A DNA stretch of 64,000 nt from Polysphondylium violaceum. Its lineage: Eukaryota; Evosea; Eumycetozoa; Dictyosteliales; Dictyosteliaceae. The stretch lies in NCBI GenBank assembly GCA_000277445.1, contig AJWJ01000021.1:1-64000 (forward strand). Reading direction: 5' to 3'. The position numbers were made by a program, and so were the translations under genes. Positions 23,114 to 32,233 of this stretch are shown here, piece by piece (within the stretch, counting starts at the first letter, position 1; each line of letters opens with the position of its first letter). The notes beneath the pieces were generated by a model, which was not told where the DNA came from, did no database searches, and saw only the letters and a list, made by a program, of their open reading frames with translations.

Positions 23114-24021
23114 TTATGATTGCTGGACAGCATCGTCATTGTTAAATTTAATGTAAAAGGGCTTGGGTTTAGAGTAGAGGTTATTGATTTCATAGGAGAT
23201 GAGATCAATCTCACTTCGAGTAGTGTCAAACAACTCCCACCAGGGATAAGGCTCTTCAGGAAGCTTTTCGGCCAAAACCCTAGATGCCAAAAATATGGAA
23301 GCGGCGGCAATGGCCTCTGGTCTATATTGTATGGCAACTGTTGTTCTCATTGAATCGTTTAAATAGTTCCACGACTTTTGAGCCAACTCTGTGCTCTTGT
23401 CCAAGAGTTTCATATAGTTTAATATATACTTGTGAGGATAGTCTACACTAACCATGAACCCAAACTCTCTAAGTATTTCAAATTCTGCTGCTATTACATC
23501 ACCCTTTAAATCCCAGTAATGCTATTATTCGTAACGCAACAATGATGTCAGTGGTATGTCTATCATTGTCATAAATATAGTATACGTACTTGTTTCGTTG
23601 TATCTATGTACTCGACTGGTAAATTTTCACGTTTTTGCCATATATGGGTAAAGGTGTTTAACAAATCACGTATCTTTCTGAGAGAGTTTGTAAATTTACA
23701 TGAAACAAACAAACATCCCAACGCTATTGTTTTCACATCAAACTGTCTAAATGATTGTCTTGAAAAAAATCTTTGAAATATAATTTGAGAAGTAACAATA
23801 GTTGACTGTGGTCTATATGTATGCATGACATTATATATATTAATAAATGAAATATATCTAATCATAGCTATTATGAACGATGTATACAATTCCAACAATA
23901 TACCAGCCTCTTGTAATATCTCAGCCCCATATCTTCTCTGATTATCCTCAACTTGCTCAGAGACTCCATCTCTTCTCGAAGGTGAGTTTAGTATTTCATC
24001 GTCACTAAAATATAAATTCAT
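23114..24021 (-). CDS. Cyclin L-like protein
   Basis: Three exons, 24021-23888, 23812-23590 and 23521-23114, with introns of 75 and 68 nt (phases 2 and 0), give ~254 aa. The joined sequence reads through both cyclin boxes: QEAGILLELPQSTIVTSQ and FQRFFSRQSF in the first, then FEILREFGFMVSVDYPHKY, WNYLNDSMRT and YRPEAIAAASIFLASR in the second. This pattern is that of cyclin L, the partner of CDK11/CDK12-type kinases in transcription and splicing. It ends shortly after the second box and lacks the long Arg/Ser-rich tail of animal cyclin L, so localisation to splicing speckles may depend on partners. Confidence 0.85.
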
Positions 24022-24565
24022 ATATAATATAAATCTGTGAACAGAAAGAATGTGTTCAGTAGCAATGACAATTACTAATTTTAGGGAAATTTTTTTTTTT
24101 TCCTTTATGAAAAAAAATTGAAATATTTTTGTAAGAAGTGGTATGAAAAGGATGATACCAATGAGAAAAAGGGTAATCCTTTGGTAGAGTTGAAAAAAGA
24201 GAGCTTATAAAGATAATTACAGCCAAGAAGATTTCTTAACCATATGAACCTTATCATGCACATATAATCCCATATGGGTTAACATTATAAGAATCCCTGG
24301 GATATTTGTAATGTTGCTGGTAATAGTCATCATATCTTTGACCAGATTGGTTTACCACAACCTCCTCTTTATTTGTTTTTGTATGTAACAAGGAAGTTAA
24401 AAAGAGGATAAGATGGATTATTTACAAAAATGGCATTTTGCTTAAAATCATTCCGTCTCCTTGCCTTATCTGCCCTTACAATATCAATAAACATTCTATT
24501 GTTATTATTATTATTTTAAATTATATTTAAATTATATTTTTTATTATTATTTATTATATTTATAT
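24022..24565. other. Intergenic with a possible coding tail on the minus strand
   Basis: On the minus strand, ~24430-24265, an open stretch begins hydrophobic (IIHLILFLTSLLH) and continues EEVVVNQSGQRYDDYYQQHY.. before a stop. It looks like the end of a small secreted or membrane protein, but I could not find a convincing start or upstream exon. The rest is A/T-rich spacer. Confidence 0.3.
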
Positions 24566-26129
24566 TTAATAGGCAATTGTCTTTTTAATGGCTTCAAAGT
24601 TTTTAAGATGATCAGGTAAATAGAATTTCTCAAAAATCAATGGGAAGGGGGTATCATAACCACAGATTCTTTGAATTGGGGCTTCTAAATGAAGGAAACA
24701 ACGTTCTTGAATGGTAGAGGCAATTTCAGCAGCCCAACCACCAGTCTTTGGTGCTTCGTGACTGACGACCAATCTGCCAGTCTTTTTGACACTGTTTACA
24801 ACGCAATCGACATCCCATGGTTGAATGGTACGTAAATCAATCAATTCGCAACTGATTCCGAGTTTTTCTTCTGCCATTTGACAGGCTTGTAAAAGTACTC
24901 TCATTTGTGCACCCCAGCCAACTATAGTGATATCCTTACCCTCTCTGACGATTCTAGCCTTGCCCAAAGGGATTTCATAGTCGCCGACGGGGACTTCCTC
25001 TACGGCAGATCTGTACATTAATTTGGGTTCGAAAAAGATGACTGGATTTGGTTCACGAATACTGGCCAATAAAAGACCTTTGGCTTCGATTGGGGTCGAT
25101 GGAATGACGACCTTTAAACCTGGGGTTTGTCCAAAATAAGATTCTGGTGATTGTGAATGATAATGTCCTCCATGACCAACTGCACCATATGGTGATCTAA
25201 ATGTTAAACTTCCACAGTTGAATTGATTACCTGATCTATATCTATATTTTGCTGCTTCATTTACAATCTAAATATTATTGAATGGGTTAGTTTCGAAATG
25301 TTGTTTATAATATCCTGTTTGTTGTTATTATTGAGATAATTACTTGATCAAAAGCTGGGAAAATATCTATGTATATCAATTAAAATGTGTTGTTTGTTAA
25401 TACCAGTATATATCATTATGATGACTCCAACAACAACAGTATAATAACACAATACATACAATCGGCAAATTGAATTTCAGCAATTGCAGTAGCACCTTGA
25501 GCAGCTAAACCAATACCAAAACCAGCGATACCTTGTTCACAAAGTGGAGTGTTGAATACTCTATTGGCACCATATTTATCTCTGAGATCAACTGTACAAC
25601 GGAAAACACCACCAAAACCAACATCTTCACCAAAGATTACAGATTTTGGATCAGTCTTTAAAGCAATATCCATAGCATTATTAATTGCTTGGAAAAGATT
25701 CATTTTTTGTAATTCACCTGCATTTTCAATCTTTAATGATGGGTAATTGATTGGTGCTGATGGTGCTGATCTAGTTGCTGAACTAGAATGGAATGATCTA
25801 GCCTATAGTTATGAGTGTTTGAATTAGTGTTTGTTTGTTTGTTTATAAAACTTTATATGTCCTATATAACCAAAAAGTCAAATAACAACAACACAACAGA
25901 TATATAATCACAGATATCTGTGTCATTCATATCTTTTTTTTTTCAAAAATATATTTGTAAAAAAAACGAGTGATCGTGATGATCAATCAGAATGTAGTGA
26001 ATGTGTGCGTGTGCTTGGAATTCATTTTTGGTTGAAAACATAGAGATGCTATTGTAATCTATAAAACTATATAATATGAAACACTACAATTAAAGAACCA
26101 ATAAAGTTTGAGCTGTTTCTTGATAACAT
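24566..26129 (-). CDS. bkdB: Branched-chain 2-oxo acid dehydrogenase E1 subunit beta
   Basis: Mitochondrial BCKDH E1-beta, which with E1-alpha decarboxylates the 2-oxo acids of Leu, Ile and Val. Exons: 26129-26088 (MLSRNSSNF.., presequence; least certain), 25802-25460, a 23-nt exon 25366-25344 (IFPAFDQ), and 25268-24566. Signature segments are [73 protein letters not shown] and [10 protein letters not shown]. Oddity: at the start of the last exon the conserved [11 protein letters not shown] needs ATTGTAAATGAAGC, but the window has one more A (ATTGTAAAATGAAGC, about 25260-25263). That puts a stop in all three frames at this junction. Everything after it is intact, so an assembly error in an A-run is the likeliest cause. 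Confidence 0.9.
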
Positions 26130-26633
26130 TGTATATTTGCTATTAAAAAGTGTCTAAAGAAAAAAAAAAAAAAAAAGAATCAAATTTGTTTTTACACACA
26201 CAATTTTTTTGTGTTCGTCGTGACGAAAAAACATTTTAAAAAAAAAATTAAAATAAAAAAAAATAGAAATTTCAAAATGTGTTTATTACTCTGCTTTATC
26301 TCTAAATATCTAATTTTTAAATTTGGTACAACAATGTATGTGTGTGGTATGAGGATAGGATAGAGAAATAATGTTCATACAAACAATATCACTCTGTAGT
26401 ATTACATTACTCTTTGTTACACCAACATCTTTTATTATCTAGTGATGTATCTCATGCTCATACGGTACAAACTACCCCATCCCATATTATGTCTTGTAAA
26501 GAGTAATAGAAATTGTTTATAATATTTATGACTTTGTACCTCCCAGGCCCACATTCAACATTTGATTTCTACTTTTTTTATTTTTTTATTTTTTTTCATT
26601 CATATTTTCTGTTTAGTTGGATGGATGCAATAA
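26130..26633. other. Divergent spacer between bkdB and the HYPK-like gene
   Basis: AT-rich with several A- or T-runs (e.g. ~26159-26177, ~26575-26596). No gene seen. It presumably holds both promoters. Confidence 0.5.
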
Positions 26634-27537
26634 ATGGAAGATAAGAGAGGAACAAATGCACAAGACGACGAGTTGCATTCTATGAATATTAGTCTCGAGA
26701 ATCTAGTGCTTGAAGAAAAAGAGTAGGCTTACTTTTTATTTTATAGTATTAAATATACCATTCAACTCATATTCATAAATTTAGAATAAAGAAATCAGAT
26801 ATTGAATTTATATCTTATCAAATGAATGTCTCGATTGAGTGTGCAACATCAGTGCTAAGGGAATGTAAAGGAGATGTAGTCCAAGCACTTTGTACATTGG
26901 TTCATCGTAAATAATAAAACATTGTGTATTTAAAGTTTGTAAACTTCATATTATTCAATAAGAGTTTAGATATTATTTGTAAGTTTCTTATACAAATTTG
27001 CATTAACAGTCTGCAAAGAGTATGAACTATATGATATAGAGTCACCGGTGAAAAAGAAACAAAGTAAGGTTTTGTTATTGTGCATCATCCCCAACAATTA
27101 TAATTTATATATTAATGTTGTTCATCATCTATTATCATGCATATATTATTTAGTGGTGCCTCAACAAGAAAGTTATCAGGATGGTATGTTCATAAAGAGA
27201 TTAGTATATTTTAATTTAAAGTCATAGATTTCTAATTGGTTTTTTTACATCAACTTTTTTTTTTCATATCCTCTATTGCTAAAATATTCAACATATTTTT
27301 CTAGATGAAGGTATGTACATACCTTAGAGAATTTTATCGATCGATAGTGATATATTAATGAACATTTTAATAGATTACATGGTACCAAAAAATTATGGAT
27401 ACAATTGTCTTTTTCCATCTGAGCAATGTATCTTTCAAGTTGGTGAAGCAAATTGCCGCCCATGCCGCCGTTTTGAAAAAGTTTTTTTAAACTGTTTTAA
27501 TTTCATAATATCACCAATAGGACAAAGAAAATTATGA
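26634..27537 (+). CDS. HYPK-like (NAC-UBA domain) small protein, multi-exon, 3' end disturbed
   Basis: Exon 1 26634-26722 and exon 2 from 26785 join in phase 2 and read NISLENLVLEEKEIKKSDIE, then FISYQMNVSIECATSVLREC, then KGDVVQALCTLVH. This is the UBA-like domain of HYPK, a ribosome-associated partner of the NatA N-terminal acetyltransferase. Translation can stop at 26914 (72 aa). Alternatively a donor GTAAAT at 26907 leads on through exons 27010-27063, 27154-27183, a 6-nt exon 27305-27310 (ATGAAG) and 27374 onward. All are phase 1 and give .. YELYDIESPVKKKQMVPQQE.. NYGYNCLFPSEQ... The last exon runs at ~27480 into the duplicated block and ends at the TGA at 27535. Loss of the original 3' end is therefore likely if the long form is real. 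Known HYPK proteins end at the UBA-like helix, so the short form is the conservative call. Confidence 0.6.
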
Positions 27538-28133
27538 ATTTGCACTTAAAAGTCACTTATAATGTTCCCACATTCACACTTTTTAAACCCCCCCACTTCA
27601 CACACCCCCAATTAAAATATATTGGGAATGGACACAATCACACTCCTTCAAAAATCTGGAAAAAAAAAAAAAAAAGTAAAAAGTAAAAGTAAAAGTAAAA
27701 TCTATATATAGATGATGATCACCATCAGAGGATAATGGATTTTATATCATTTTTACTTTTATCTCAAGTTGATAATTGCTTTTAAAATATTATTATTGAA
27801 GTACCCCACCACCCATTGCCATTTATATTCTAATATAACCATCCCCCACTTCCCAATATGGGTGGAACATTAAAAGTGACTTTTAAGTGCAAAATGTTTC
27901 TTTAAAATATTTTTAAAGTGTGAAATAATAACTTTCATTATCCTCAGTGATCATCATCTATATATAGATTTTATTGTGGGTGGTATTTTCTTTTAACCAC
28001 CACTTGAACAACCAAACCATTTTTCATCTTACAAATTAATTAAATTAGATTTTGTTTTTATTTTTTTGAAAACTATAAAAGCAGGATCAAATTTAAAAAT
28101 TTTATTATTTTTATAAATTAAAAAAAAACAACA
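27487..28133 (+). promoter_or_regulatory. Promoter of monalysin-like gene 2 with two inverted-repeat pairs
   Basis: Pair A: 27541-27570 (TGCACTTAAAAGTCACTTAT..) is the reverse complement, with about two mismatches, of ~27863-27891; copy 1 has the same pair. Pair B is unique to this copy: 27697-27737 (AAAATCTATATATAGATGAT GATCAC..) is the inverted image of 27936-27972 (..GTGATCATCATCTATATATA..), differing by a few bases in the middle. A short AAAGT tandem run (27674-27699) lies just before B. C-rich boxes at ~27590-27611 are shared with copy 1. Confidence 0.6.
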
Positions 28134-28970
28134 ATGGATATTAGAGGGGACCATGATAAACAAGAAGAGAATGTTCAAGGAGCTTCAGTAAAAGATATAT
28201 TTATTTCCAATCCCAATGTTACTGAAGAAATTTTATCAATTTTAACCAATCTTCCAAGCTATGACATGTCAAAATCTCCAGTTGTTAATTCTAATGAAGA
28301 CGTTGCTCTTAATACAAAGCATAAAGATATTCCAAATGTTTTTTTGATGAACAGAAATACTTCATTTTCGGGATATAAACCCGTAAAATATGAAGTGGCA
28401 GCGATTCCAGGGTATCCAAGTTGGGCGAAAGTCAATTGGAACACTAGATGTAAACCAGTGGCAGTTTATACAAGCTTTATTGATTCGAAAAATGTAATAA
28501 ACCAAGGAACTTATTCGCTTGAACACAGAAAAGGAAGCTCAATAGTTGAAACTTGGTGGAGAGAAACTACTCTTTCAGCTGGTGCTCAATTTAAAGCATT
28601 TGATGTATCAGCATCAGTAACCACCGGCTATAAATATGAAACAACTTTCACTGAAGAAATTGTAAGGGGGTGGACAGAGACATTGGAAAAAGGTGACTAC
28701 ATGCTATATCAAAACAAAATTTTATATGCTTACGAGATTAGAATTTCGGATAGAGATGATATAAATTATATTGCCTCAATGATCAACACTGCATATGATT
28801 ATGATAAATCTATTCCAAAAGCTCATGTTAGAGGTAATAGATTATTTTATTTTGTAGATTTTAATGTCAACGATCCATTTTTTAAAAGACTTTCATCAAA
28901 TTTATACCAAACAATTAGTTTTCAAAAAGCAGTTGATTATTTAATGACAGATGGTTGGTCAAGATGGTAA
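28134..28970 (+). CDS. Monalysin-like beta-barrel pore-forming-fold protein, copy 2
   Basis: 278 aa, intact, about nine in ten residues the same as the 12914 gene. It has the same architecture: N-terminal ~90 residues of no recognised family, the beta-rich core with the alternating strand GAQFKAFDVSASVTTGYKYE, GDYMLYQNKILYAYEI, and an invariant C-terminus ending DGWSRW. One codon is missing relative to copy 1 around residue 95 (GYPSWAK against GETAVWAR), which is also the most divergent spot. Counting by eye, roughly 25-30 residues differ but only about five codons differ silently. No signal peptide. Activity and target are unknown. Confidence 0.7.
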   Translation: MDIRGDHDKQEENVQGASVKDIFISNPNVTEEILSILTNLPSYDMSKSPVVNSNEDVALNTKHKDIPNVFLMNRNTSFSGYKPVKYEVAAIPGYPSWAKVNWNTRCKPVAVYTSFIDSKNVINQGTYSLEHRKGSSIVETWWRETTLSAGAQFKAFDVSASVTTGYKYETTFTEEIVRGWTETLEKGDYMLYQNKILYAYEIRISDRDDINYIASMINTAYDYDKSIPKAHVRGNRLFYFVDFNVNDPFFKRLSSNLYQTISFQKAVDYLMTDGWSRW

Positions 28971-29263
28971 TATATCTTAAATCGGCAACGGTTCTTTTCA
29001 CTCACAGAGTGTTTTTTAACCATATAATTTTTTTCAGAACAAATAATAAATAAATAAAAAATTAAAGAAATAAACAGAACCACAGTTTTATTAATTATTA
29101 TTAGTGGTTGTCGTTGTTGTATAAGAGTAATTCATATTGTTTATTAATTTAAATTTACAAAAGCTTGTTATCTAATATAAATTATATACTTTTATTTTTT
29201 AATTTCTTTTGTTAATTTACTTGACAATGGATAGAAGATGCAACCTGGAAGGAAAGCTATTGA

Positions 29264-30008
29264 AATAAATTAATTTTGATATTAGTATAATAGTATAATA
29301 TTATTATTTTAAAATGGATGAAAATCTAATTACGCAAGCTTCGTCAAGGTGATCTTCTGTATATTGAATAGTGGCATCACAGACTTCAATGGCCATTTGG
29401 AAAAAAGAAATGGAAAGAAAAATGTGGATTGTAATCTTTTTGAGTTTTTCTAACTCTTCCCAAGACTTGGATTTCCTCAGTTTCCAGATAAAATATCTCT
29501 TCAATAGAGCAATTACAAATCTCGTCTATTATTCTTTCCCTTATGTTATTGCCTTTGATTCTAATACACACTGGTACCACACTGGTGTGTATTAGAATCA
29601 AAGCTATTTACAACTTTTCAAATCTATTACTGTACTTCAAAGTGTGATTGGACTGAGGCAAAAAAAAAAGTTCATATGAAAAAAATATCTAATTTCGGAG
29701 CCGAAAATTCCGAATAGTTTTTCAAATTTTAAAAACAGACAGAGATTTAAGGACTAGATTCGTAGATTATGCATTTTTTTCCCCGCACATAGATAGACCC
29801 CAAACAATACTAATACCACTTCTCGTATTTTAGAGAATGGACTTGTTCTTTTTCACAACATATATAAAAAAGTCAACCATTAAACATACCACGTTGGTTG
29901 TGGGCTTTTTTTTTATTTTTATATTTTTTTTTTTTTTCAAATTTTTTTTTGTGCAATTTTTTTCTAAAATTCTATTTTATATTTTGACTATATTACTTCA
30001 AAGCGGCA
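29264..30008. other. Insertion within duplicate copy 2
   Basis: This ~745 bp lies exactly where copy 1 is continuous. It has no recognised terminal repeats or transposase. On the minus strand at 29504-29304 an open frame (..LEKLKKITIHIFLSISFFQ.. ATIQYTEDHLDEACVIRF..) looks partly coding, and an overlapping frame looks coding too, so it may be a broken exon. A perfect hairpin occupies 29553-29603. Origin unknown: filler DNA, a non-autonomous element, or ancestral DNA deleted from copy 1. Confidence 0.5.
29553..29603. repeat. Perfect 19-bp inverted repeat (hairpin)
   Basis: CTTTGATTCTAATACACAC (29553-29571) and GTGTGTATTAGAATCAAAG (29585-29603) are exact reverse complements around a 13-nt loop. 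A perfect 19-bp stem is unlikely by chance and would form a stable cruciform or RNA hairpin. It is not followed by a T-run on the plus strand, so it is not a simple terminator. Confidence 0.85.
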
Positions 30009-30108
30009 ATAGTGAGTTAGATTTTTTCAAAAACTATTCATTCAACTGCGCAGTGTTGTAGTTTACACACATACATACATACTTACATATCTATAGAAAG
30101 AAAGAAAG

Positions 30109-32081
30109 ATGATGATGAAAAGATCAACAACATCTTTAAAGATGCTATTGTCGTCATTGGCAGTACTCTTTATTGTGTTTATAGGTTGTAGCGATGCTGT
30201 CTTTTATCTCCCAGGTATGGCAGCCAAAGATTTTGCCGTTGGTGCATTGATCCCTTTAAAAGTAAACAAGATTTCCTCTGTTCATACTCAAATCCCATAT
30301 AAATACTATTCACTCGAGAGTGTTTGTAAACCTGAAAGAATCGTTGATGATACCGAAAACTTGGGTGAAATTTTAATGGGTGATCGTATTGAAAATTCTG
30401 CTTATGAAGTATGTAGTTTTGTAGGAATAATAGGTAGTGCTGCATATACTAATAATAATAATAATAATAGATTCCATTTTTAGAAGATGAAGGAGAGTGT
30501 AAAGTATTAAATTATTTTGCCAAAGATTGTAATATAACAGTAGGAGAAAGAGCATTAAAACAACTCCAAGAAAGAATTGAAGCAGATTATAAAGTTCATT
30601 GGTTGGTAGATGGTTTACCAGTACGTGAATATGAAAAGTCAGCTATTGATACAGGTTTTCGTTTAGGTTTCAAAGAAAAGTCTGGAGGTGACTCTAAATC
30701 AACCCTCTATTACGTTTACAATCACGTTGATATTATTCTCATGTATCACCAAAAACAAGGATCAGATACATCATATATTGTAGGTTTTGAAGTCGAACCC
30801 AAATCAATTGCCTATGACACCTCATCCTATGACGTCAGCAACACTTACTTGTGTCCCAAGAGCAAGGGCGTCGCCCAATCAGTGTCTAGCAAGAGTGAGT
30901 CTATTCTTTGGACCTATAGTGTCTCTTTTAAAGAGAGCAAGGTATTGTGGAACAAGAGATGGGACGTCTACTTTGAAACTGGTGACTCTTCATTCCATTG
31001 GTTCTCTATTGTCAACTCTTTGATGATTGTCTTTATCCTCACCATTATGGTTGCCATGATTATGATGAGAGCTCTCAGAGCCGATTTTAGAAAATATAAT
31101 GCCATCGATGCCGAAGACTCTGAAGAGACTGGTTGGAAGATGATTCACGGTGATATCTTTAGACCACCCGCCCGTCCCATGTTTTTGTCTGTGTTGATTG
31201 GTAGTGGTGTCCAAGTATTCTTTATGACTGTCGTCACCATGGTCTTTGCCGTTCTCGGTTTCCTCTCACCTGCCGCCATTGGTAGTCTTGCCACCGCCCT
31301 CATTGTCTTGTTTGTCTTTATGGCCATGTTTGCCGGTTACTTTTCCACTCGTGCCTTTATGTTTTTCAAGGGCAAAAACTGGAAAAAGAATACCTTGTAC
31401 ACCGCATTTGCCTTTCCAGGTATTGTATTTGGTGTTTTCTTTATCATCAACATGTTTCTCCGTGGCTCTGGATCCAGTGCCGCCGTTGGTCCAGGCAGTT
31501 TTGCCGCCATCATTGGCATGTGGTTTGGTATCTCTGTTCCACTCGTATTCTGGGGAAGCTATTTTGCCTCTAAAAAGCCAGTACCCGAGGATCCAGTTCG
31601 TACCAATCAAATTCCACGTCAAATTCCCGATCAAATTTGGTACATGAACCCATATCTCTCTGTGTTGATGGGTGGTATTCTTCCATTTGGTGCTGTATTT
31701 ATTGAATTGTACTTTATTTTATCATCACTCTGGAACAATCAATTCTATTATATCTTTAGTTTCCTTTTTATCGTATTGATCATCTTGATATTCACTAGTG
31801 CTGAAATCTCTATTGTCATGTGTTACTTTCAATTGTGTGCCGAAGATTACCACTGGTGGTGGAGATCATTCTTGGTGTCTGGTTCCTCTGCCATCTATGT
31901 CTTTTTCTATTCGATTAGCTTTTTTGGTCAATTACAAATCACCAAATTTGTCTCTGTGTTGTTATACTTTTCCTATTCTTTGATCATGTCTTTGGCCTTC
32001 TTTGTTTTAACTGGTTCCATTGGTTTCTTTTCATGCTATTGGTTTGTTAGAAAGATTTATTCTTCTATTCATATTAATTAA
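30109..32081 (+). CDS. TM9 superfamily (nonaspanin, Phg1-type) membrane protein
   Basis: Exons 30109-30408 and 30471-32081 (62-nt intron, phase 0) give ~636 aa. There is a signal peptide at residues 1-30 (ends ..FIGCSDAVFYLPG), then a ~270-residue lumenal domain with the family sequences FYLPG, YYSLESVC and MGDRIENS, followed by nine membrane helices including GWKMIHGDIFRPP and IPRQIPDQIWYMNP. TM9 proteins sit in Golgi/endosomes; in D. discoideum Phg1 proteins act in adhesion, phagocytosis and surface-protein sorting. The C-terminus is unusual: it ends RKIYSSIHIN, where family members normally finish with a lysine-based KxD/KxE signal that binds COPI. Which Phg1 paralogue this is cannot be said from the sequence alone. 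Confidence 0.92.
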
Positions 32082-32233
32082 AAATTATAACAAAAAATAA
32101 CAAAAACACACACACACACACATCTAAATGATCTCGCCAGATATACATTCTATAAATCAGATAAATAAATATTATAAATTTTAATATTATTACATTACTA
32201 TTATTACTATATTATTATTATTGTTAATAATAA

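Larger units (their letters stand above)
27480..30068 (+). repeat. Segmental duplication, copy 2 (interrupted)
   Basis: Counterpart of 12305-14113. Similarity starts at ~27487 immediately inside the last HYPK-like exon, spans promoter, gene and 3' flank to ~29263, and picks up again at ~30010-30068 (GAGTTAGATTTTTTCAAAAA..). The 745 bp in between are absent from copy 1. Copy 2 also has an extra inverted 40-bp segment in its promoter (27697-27737). Confidence 0.9.
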
